From NCBI GenBank assembly GCA_964473455.1, contig CAYYQX010000003.1:62001-126000 (forward strand): a stretch of 64,000 nt of DNA, given 5' to 3'. Under the pieces are notes generated by a model. It was not told the origin of the DNA, made no database searches, and was given only the letters and a program-made list of their open reading frames with translations. Below, piece after piece: positions 58,960 through 64,000 of the stretch (position 1 is the first letter of the stretch; the number at the start of each line of letters is the position of its first letter). The DNA comes from JALELF01 sp964473455. GTDB taxonomy: Bacteria > Bacillota_I > Bacilli_A > RF39 > UBA660. The position numbers and the translations under genes are program-made.

Positions 58960-61104
58960 ATGAAACTTAGGGTAGACAAAAAAGATTTAGGAATATTTTT
59001 TATATTTGGATTTTTACTACTTTATTTTGTGGCAGTATTGGTTGTTAATGTGTCTTCTTTTGCCAATGATGGAACATTTAGTGGTTTAAATCCGGTTCCA
59101 GCTTTTCAAGAAGAATTAATTTGGCCAACGCTAATATTTTTTGTAGTAGCCTTAATCGGAATAATGACTAGTGTTTCATCTTTAATATTTGAACGTGAAA
59201 AAGGAATTGGAATAACTACTAATAAAAAAGATAAAGGATACTCAAGATGGGCAACTAAAAAAGAGTTGACAAAAGAACTAAAAGAAGTTTCGCCTTTTGC
59301 TTATAATAATAAATATGCTGGAATACCTCTTATAAATGAGGGTAAAAGAATGTGGGTGGACGACGGTGAATATCACAACCTTATTATTGGTTCAACAGGT
59401 AGTGGAAAAACAGAAATGATTGTTCAGCCAATGGTAAAGATTTTAGCTAAAAAAGGCGAGTCGATGATTATAACTGACCCCAAAGGGGAAATATATGAGA
59501 CAAACGCTGAAGAGCTAAGAGAAAGAGGATATAATGTAGTTTTATTAAACTTTCGTGATCCTCAAAAAGGTAGTGCATGGAATCCATTAACTCTGCCATA
59601 TAACTTACAAAAGGCTGGAAACAAGGATAAAGCTAATGAACTTTTAGATGATTTAGCTATGAATATTTTGTATGATGAAAAATCACAAAATCAAGATCCA
59701 TTTTGGGAAAGAACTTCAGCGGACTATTTTGCTGGTATAGCTCTTGGGTTATTTGAAGACGCTAAAGAAGATGAGATAAACTTAAACAGTATTAACTTAG
59801 TAACAACAATAGGAGAGGATAGATGCGGCGCTAGTACTTATATCAAAGAGTACTTTAAGTTAAAAGATCCTTCTAGTCCAGCATATATAAATGTAGCTTC
59901 AACAATCAATGCTCCAAGTGATACTAAAGGTAGTATATTATCTGTATTTAAGCAAAAAATTAAACTGTTTTCTTCAAGAGAAAATATAAGTGAAATGCTT
60001 TCTCACAGTGATTTTGATCTGCACGATATTGGTAAGAAAAAAACAGCTGTGTTTTTAGTAATTCAAGATGAAAAAAAGACTTACCACTCTTTAGTTACAA
60101 TATTTATTAAGCAGTGCTATGAAACACTAATAGATGTTGCTCAAGAAAACGGTGGGAAGTTGGCGTTTAAAACCAACTTTATATTAGATGAATTTGCTAA
60201 CATGCCTCCGCTAAAAGACGTTACAACAATGATTACGGCAGCTCGTAGTAGAAAAATAAGATTTACGTTGATTATCCAAAACTTTGCGCAATTAACGCAA
60301 GTTTACGGTAAAGAAAATGGCGACACTATTAAAGGAAACTGTGGTAACTTAATTTACTTAATAAGTAGTGAACTTGCTGCTTTGGAAGAGATTAGTAAAA
60401 TGTGTGGTGAAGTAAAATCAAAAGAAAAAGACAAAACCGCTTCAACACCATTAGTAACAATAAGTGACTTACAAAGAATGCCAAAATGGTCAATTATTTT
60501 AATGAGAGTTAGAATGATGCCTTTTAAAACAAAGCTAACTCCAAACTTTGTAATGAATGAGAATGGATACTGGGGTAAAAGATATGCTAAGGCAAAATAT
60601 CTTGAACGTGAAAAAAAGTCTGTTTCAGTTTTTGATTTAAAAGAATTTGTAGAAAAAAACAAAAAAAACACTATGCCTGATTTTGGAGGTATGCCGGGAG
60701 GGTTTGGAGGTATGCCAGGTGGATTTGGTGGGATGCCAACATTTGGCGACAAAGGAATTCCATCTGTTTTCTCGCCTAGAAAAGAAGGTAAAGAAGAACT
60801 TGATATTGATGCTTTAATTAAGAAGGTTGATGCGAAGATTGCTGAAATTGAAGAAGAAGAGAAACAAGAAAAGGCTTCAATCAAACCGGCTAATGTATTA
60901 GAGGCAAAGGAAGCATTAGTAGAAGAAAATCCAGCTGTGAAAGAAGAATTACCTATTAAACCTATTGAAAAGGAAGTTCAACTTAAAAAACCAGAAATAC
61001 AAAAAGAAGAGAAAAAGATAAAAGAAGCTCCTATAACAAAAGAAGGAACAGATAGTGTTACTGACGATCAATTCTTTGATGATTTCTTTAGTAATGAAGA
61101 GTAA
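58960..61104 (+). CDS. VirD4/TraG-type coupling protein
   Basis: A 714-residue ATPase with two N-terminal membrane helices (GIFFIFGFLLLYFVAVLVVNV; WPTLIFFVVALIGIM), Walker A GSTGSGKT (144-151), KGESMIITDPKGEIYE and Walker B NFILDEFANMPPL with SRKIRFTLIIQNFAQL. The C-terminal tail holds Gly-rich repeats (GGMPGGFGGMPGGFGGMP) and a Glu/Lys-rich end. Coupling proteins deliver substrates (DNA or protein) to a T4SS; no relaxase is seen nearby, so a protein substrate is possible. Confidence 0.9.
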   Translation: MKLRVDKKDLGIFFIFGFLLLYFVAVLVVNVSSFANDGTFSGLNPVPAFQEELIWPTLIFFVVALIGIMTSVSSLIFEREKGIGITTNKKDKGYSRWATKKELTKELKEVSPFAYNNKYAGIPLINEGKRMWVDDGEYHNLIIGSTGSGKTEMIVQPMVKILAKKGESMIITDPKGEIYETNAEELRERGYNVVLLNFRDPQKGSAWNPLTLPYNLQKAGNKDKANELLDDLAMNILYDEKSQNQDPFWERTSADYFAGIALGLFEDAKEDEINLNSINLVTTIGEDRCGASTYIKEYFKLKDPSSPAYINVASTINAPSDTKGSILSVFKQKIKLFSSRENISEMLSHSDFDLHDIGKKKTAVFLVIQDEKKTYHSLVTIFIKQCYETLIDVAQENGGKLAFKTNFILDEFANMPPLKDVTTMITAARSRKIRFTLIIQNFAQLTQVYGKENGDTIKGNCGNLIYLISSELAALEEISKMCGEVKSKEKDKTASTPLVTISDLQRMPKWSIILMRVRMMPFKTKLTPNFVMNENGYWGKRYAKAKYLEREKKSVSVFDLKEFVEKNKKNTMPDFGGMPGGFGGMPGGFGGMPTFGDKGIPSVFSPRKEGKEELDIDALIKKVDAKIAEIEEEEKQEKASIKPANVLEAKEALVEENPAVKEELPIKPIEKEVQLKKPEIQKEEKKIKEAPITKEGTDSVTDDQFFDDFFSNEE

Positions 61105-61168
61105 TAGAAGTGAGGCAACTCATTTCTTTTAGTTTATATAAGTGATATAATTAGAATGGAGGTTATAT

Positions 61169-62233
61169 ATGGAATATTTAATAATTGTAATCTTAATCAT
61201 TATTCTAATGTTACTGTTGTTACTTGTTTTTAAATCGAAAAATGAAGCAAGTATTACAGAAAGATTAGGAAAATTAGAAATAAATGTTATTAAAGAAGTA
61301 AGTGAATTTAAAAGCTCGTTTGCCAAAGAATTAAGAGAAGAGTTTAGTAAATTAAAAGAAATTATTGAAAAAAAACTAGCTGATATAAATGATAGAGTTA
61401 ACGAAAAAATAGATGAGAATTTTAAAAATAGTAATAAGATATTTATATCAATATTAGAACGTTTGGCAACAATTGATGAGGCTCAAAAGAAAATTGATAG
61501 TTTATCTGGAGATATTGTTTCGCTTCAAAACATTTTGACAGATAAAAAAACAAGAGGTATCTTTGGAGAAGTTAATTTAACTAATATTCTTTTTAATGTG
61601 TTTGGAAGTAACGACAAAATATATAAGTTACAATATCCTTTTGATAATGGAACGATAGTAGACTGTGCTTTGTTTGCCCCAGAACCGTTAGGAATTGTTG
61701 GAATAGATTCAAAATTTCCATTAGAAAATTATCGTAAAATGATTGATAAGGAAGCAAGCAAAGAAGCAAGAGAAATAGCGTTTAAACTTTTTAGAAGTGA
61801 TGTTAAAAAACACATTGATGCCATAAGTGAAAAGTATATTATTAAGGATGTAACATCTGATCAAGCAATCATGTTTATCCCAGCGGAAGCAATTTTTGCT
61901 GAAATCAATGCCTACCACCAAGATATAATTGAATATGCTTATAAGAATAGAGTATGGTTAGCTAGTCCAACAACGCTAATAAGTACTCTTACAACGATTC
62001 AAGTGATATTAAAAAATATCGAGAGGGATAAATATACTAGTATTATTCATCAAGAATTAAATGCTTTGAGTGTTGAATTCTCAAGATACAAATTAAGATG
62101 GGATAAACTATATAAATCAATTGAAACTGTTTCAAAAGATGTGAAAGATATTTATACAACTACTGATAAGATTACTAAAAAGTTTGAGACCATCAATCAA
62201 GTACAAATAGAAAATAAAGAAGAAATAAGGTAA
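61169..62233 (+). CDS. rmuC: RmuC-family DNA recombination protein
   Basis: A 354-residue protein: an N-terminal membrane helix (IIVILIIILMLLLLLVF), a coiled coil (about 30-120) and the RmuC nuclease-like domain with DKKTRGIFGEVNLTNIL, YPFDNGTIVDCALFAPEPLGIVGIDSKFPLENYRKM and SPTTLISTLTTIQVI. RmuC limits inversions and other rearrangements. Usual length. GGAGG precedes ATG. It begins the housekeeping part after the secretion locus. Confidence 0.88.
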   Translation: MEYLIIVILIIILMLLLLLVFKSKNEASITERLGKLEINVIKEVSEFKSSFAKELREEFSKLKEIIEKKLADINDRVNEKIDENFKNSNKIFISILERLATIDEAQKKIDSLSGDIVSLQNILTDKKTRGIFGEVNLTNILFNVFGSNDKIYKLQYPFDNGTIVDCALFAPEPLGIVGIDSKFPLENYRKMIDKEASKEAREIAFKLFRSDVKKHIDAISEKYIIKDVTSDQAIMFIPAEAIFAEINAYHQDIIEYAYKNRVWLASPTTLISTLTTIQVILKNIERDKYTSIIHQELNALSVEFSRYKLRWDKLYKSIETVSKDVKDIYTTTDKITKKFETINQVQIENKEEIR

Positions 62234-62288
62234 CTAACAAGTGCCTTTTTTTATAAACTGTGATATCATTATGATAGGTGATACAGTA

Positions 62289-64000
62289 ATGAAAGAACAA
62301 ATAATTGACTTGCTGAAAAAAGAAAATAAAGCATATACCGTAGATGAATTAGCCAAGATGTTAGAATTAAATAATTTTAAAGGTTTTGAAGCTTTAATAA
62401 AAGAATTAAATGTTTTAGAAGACGAATTAATAATATATAGGACTAAGAAAGACAAATACATGTTGCTTTCAAATTCCAATCTAAAAATAGGAACAATGGC
62501 CTCTAATAAAAAAGGCTTTGGTTTTGTTGTGGTTAATGGTGAAGAAGATATATATATATCTAGTGAAAATATGAATGAAGCAATTCATGGAGATAAAGTA
62601 GTAGTTGAGATAATTAGTAAAAAAGGAATTGATTTTGAAGGAAGAATTGTCAAAATAGTTGAAAGAAAAATTAAACAATTAGTTGGTGAATTTGTCACTA
62701 TTAAGAATAAACACTATTTGAAATTAGATGAAGAAAAAATTAGGCTTTCCATATTAATAGATGAAAAAAACACTCTTGGGGCAGTAGATGGGCATAAGGT
62801 TTTGGTAAAGATTGGTAAGAAAATCGGAAAAAACGAATACATTGGTCAAATAATAAAAATATTTGGTCATAAAGATGATCCGGGAGTTGATGTTTTATCA
62901 ATTGCGGCCAAATATGAAATAAAGGATGAATTTTCAAAAGAAGTAGAAGAAGAAGTAAACAACATTTTAAACGAAGTAAGTGAAAAAGAATTAGTTGGCA
63001 GAACTGACCTTAGAAGTAAAATGATATTTACAATTGATGGAAGCGACACTAAAGATATTGATGATGCGATTTCTATAGATATCCTACCTAATAATAATTA
63101 TTTACTTGGTGTTCATATTGCTGATGTTAGTTATTATGTTAGAGAGAACACTAAATTAGACGCAGAAGCATATGAAAGAGGCACAAGCGTTTACTTGGCT
63201 GACAGAGTAATTCCGATGCTGCCACATAAATTATCTAACGGTATATGTTCTTTAAATGAAGGTGTTGACAGATTAACTGTTAGCTGTGATATGGAAATAA
63301 ATCAAACTGGAGAAATCGTAAACTATAATATTTACGAAAGTGTTATTAACAGTAAAAAGAAAATGAATTACAAATCTGTTAATGAGATTTTAGAAAACAA
63401 TAAAGTTGTCGAAGGTTATGAACCTTTCATAGATGTATTAAAACAAATGCATGAGCTTTCTAAAATTGTACGAAAATATAAAATTAATAGAGGATATATT
63501 GATTTTGAAGTAGATGAAGCAAAAATAAAAGTAAATGAAAGCGGAGAAGCAATAGATGTTATAAAAAGAGAGCGCGGAGTTGGTGAAAACTTAATAGAAG
63601 ATTTTATGATATGCGCTAATGAAACTGTTGCGACACACATTTATAATATGGATTTACCTTTTGTATATCGTGTTCACGGAGTGCCTAGTAAAGAAAAAAT
63701 GGACAACTTTATTAGATTTATTAGCCTTTTTGGATACAAATTAGAAGGAAACTTTAATAAAATAAGACCAAAAGATGTTCAAAAAATAATAAGTCAATTA
63801 AAAGACAAGAAAGAGTTTAAATCATTATCTTCAATGCTACTTAGAAGTATGCAAAAAGCAGTATATGATAAAAAAAATATTGGGCATTTTGGTTTGGCAA
63901 GTACTTGTTATACTCATTTTACTTCTCCTATTAGGAGATATCCTGATACAACAGTGCACAGGCTATTAAGAACTTATTTGTTTGACAAAAATATTACCTC
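62289..64000 (+). CDS. rnr: Ribonuclease R (partial, runs off the end)
   Basis: The first 570 residues of an RNB-family exoribonuclease; AGGTGAT precedes ATG 62289. N-terminal winged helix (MKEQIIDLLKKENKAYTVDELAKML), cold-shock domains (IGTMASNKKGFGFVVVNGEEDIYIS), then the RNB core with the metal-binding IDGSDTKDIDDAIS and HIADVSYYVRENTKLD, LPHKLSNGICSLNEGVDRL and HFTSPIRRYPDTTVHRLL. The C-terminal S1 domain lies beyond the window. RNase R degrades structured RNA from the 3' end. Confidence 0.93.
   Translation, partial: MKEQIIDLLKKENKAYTVDELAKMLELNNFKGFEALIKELNVLEDELIIYRTKKDKYMLLSNSNLKIGTMASNKKGFGFVVVNGEEDIYISSENMNEAIHGDKVVVEIISKKGIDFEGRIVKIVERKIKQLVGEFVTIKNKHYLKLDEEKIRLSILIDEKNTLGAVDGHKVLVKIGKKIGKNEYIGQIIKIFGHKDDPGVDVLSIAAKYEIKDEFSKEVEEEVNNILNEVSEKELVGRTDLRSKMIFTIDGSDTKDIDDAISIDILPNNNYLLGVHIADVSYYVRENTKLDAEAYERGTSVYLADRVIPMLPHKLSNGICSLNEGVDRLTVSCDMEINQTGEIVNYNIYESVINSKKKMNYKSVNEILENNKVVEGYEPFIDVLKQMHELSKIVRKYKINRGYIDFEVDEAKIKVNESGEAIDVIKRERGVGENLIEDFMICANETVATHIYNMDLPFVYRVHGVPSKEKMDNFIRFISLFGYKLEGNFNKIRPKDVQKIISQLKDKKEFKSLSSMLLRSMQKAVYDKKNIGHFGLASTCYTHFTSPIRRYPDTTVHRLLRTYLFDKNIT

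Noticed and set aside
60354..60884. 176-residue minus-strand open frame
   Set aside because: It is antisense to the coupling-protein gene and its Pro-rich stretch mirrors the Gly-rich repeats; no binding site or independent context.
49214..61104. Integrative conjugative element
   Set aside because: No relaxase, integrase, replication gene or flanking direct repeats are visible, and the block runs straight into housekeeping genes. The Tad-like genes are also not usual ICE cargo.
1..64000. Mycoplasma-type genetic code (TGA = Trp)
   Set aside because: Several genes end in TGA at operon junctions (for example gatC, the M29 peptidase and the 844-residue protein), and Trp is encoded by TGG throughout.
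1..64000. tRNA or rRNA genes
   Set aside because: I looked in the intergenic spaces for a T-arm GTTCRANNC and CCA-like ends and for rRNA landmarks and saw none; a covariance-model scan would be decisive.

Overview
The window reads as a low-GC, AT-rich member of the Bacillota, probably a gut-associated lineage near the Bacilli/RF39-type clades. Evidence: strong Shine-Dalgarno sites, TTGACT/TATAAT-type promoters, T-box leaders, YutD, long-form HPF, an EcfA-EcfA-EcfT-TruA gene order, and TGA used as a normal stop, which excludes the Mycoplasma code. A run of exactly 100 N (40264-40363) is a scaffold gap, so the left part (1-40263) and right part (40364-64000) are joined only by scaffolding. No rRNA, tRNA or CRISPR array was seen.

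Region by region: 1-7.5 kb holds YutD, a DUF368 polyprenyl-phosphate carrier and several membrane-anchored surface proteins, including a large Ig-like (Big_2) protein. 7.6-17.1 kb is mostly housekeeping: a strongly degenerate ECF transporter module, truA, a MurJ/SpoVB-like flippase, a solo transposase-type HTH protein, hpf, galE and a coiled-coil protein. 17.1-23.8 kb carries two serial T-box leaders, both with an Asn specifier, controlling asnS and then gatC-gatA-gatB-aspS, i.e. both routes to Asn-tRNA.

23.8-29.3 kb is a patch of small accessory genes: a type III toxin-antitoxin system (three ToxI-like RNA repeats, a terminator, ToxN), an S51 peptidase, a short Rel protein with an altered synthetase site, HAD, Nudix and GNAT enzymes, a decayed second copy of the rel leader and a Nudix fragment.

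29.4-39.6 kb is the most unusual part and looks like an undescribed RiPP (ribosomally made, modified peptide) cluster. A divergent LysR regulator and a palindromic operator precede a 31-residue precursor ending in two tandem CHYH units. A read-through terminator, a radical SAM/SPASM maturase, a Tet(M)-class ribosome-protection GTPase, a methyltransferase, a small Cys-rich protein, an alanine-racemase-like enzyme, an M29 aminopeptidase, an S66 (MccF-like) peptidase, a second methyltransferase and a MORN-repeat protein follow. The likely logic is peptide, maturation, tailoring and self-immunity, with the immunity proteins pointing to translation as a possible target.

39.8-40.26 kb has an autonomous 33-residue peptide gene and the start of an exported protein cut by the gap. 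40.4-49.2 kb is a Tad-type pilus operon (large secreted Cys-rich protein, CpaB-, CpaF-, TadB-, TadC- and TadZ-like proteins and four pilin-like proteins). It is followed directly by a type IV secretion-like set at 49.2-61.1 kb (VirB2-like proteins including two recombining paralogues, VirB6, PrgI, VirB4 in two pieces, M23 peptidase, VirD4). No relaxase or integrase is visible, so this looks like a resident secretion/adhesion apparatus rather than a mobile element. rmuC and the 5' part of rnr close the window.
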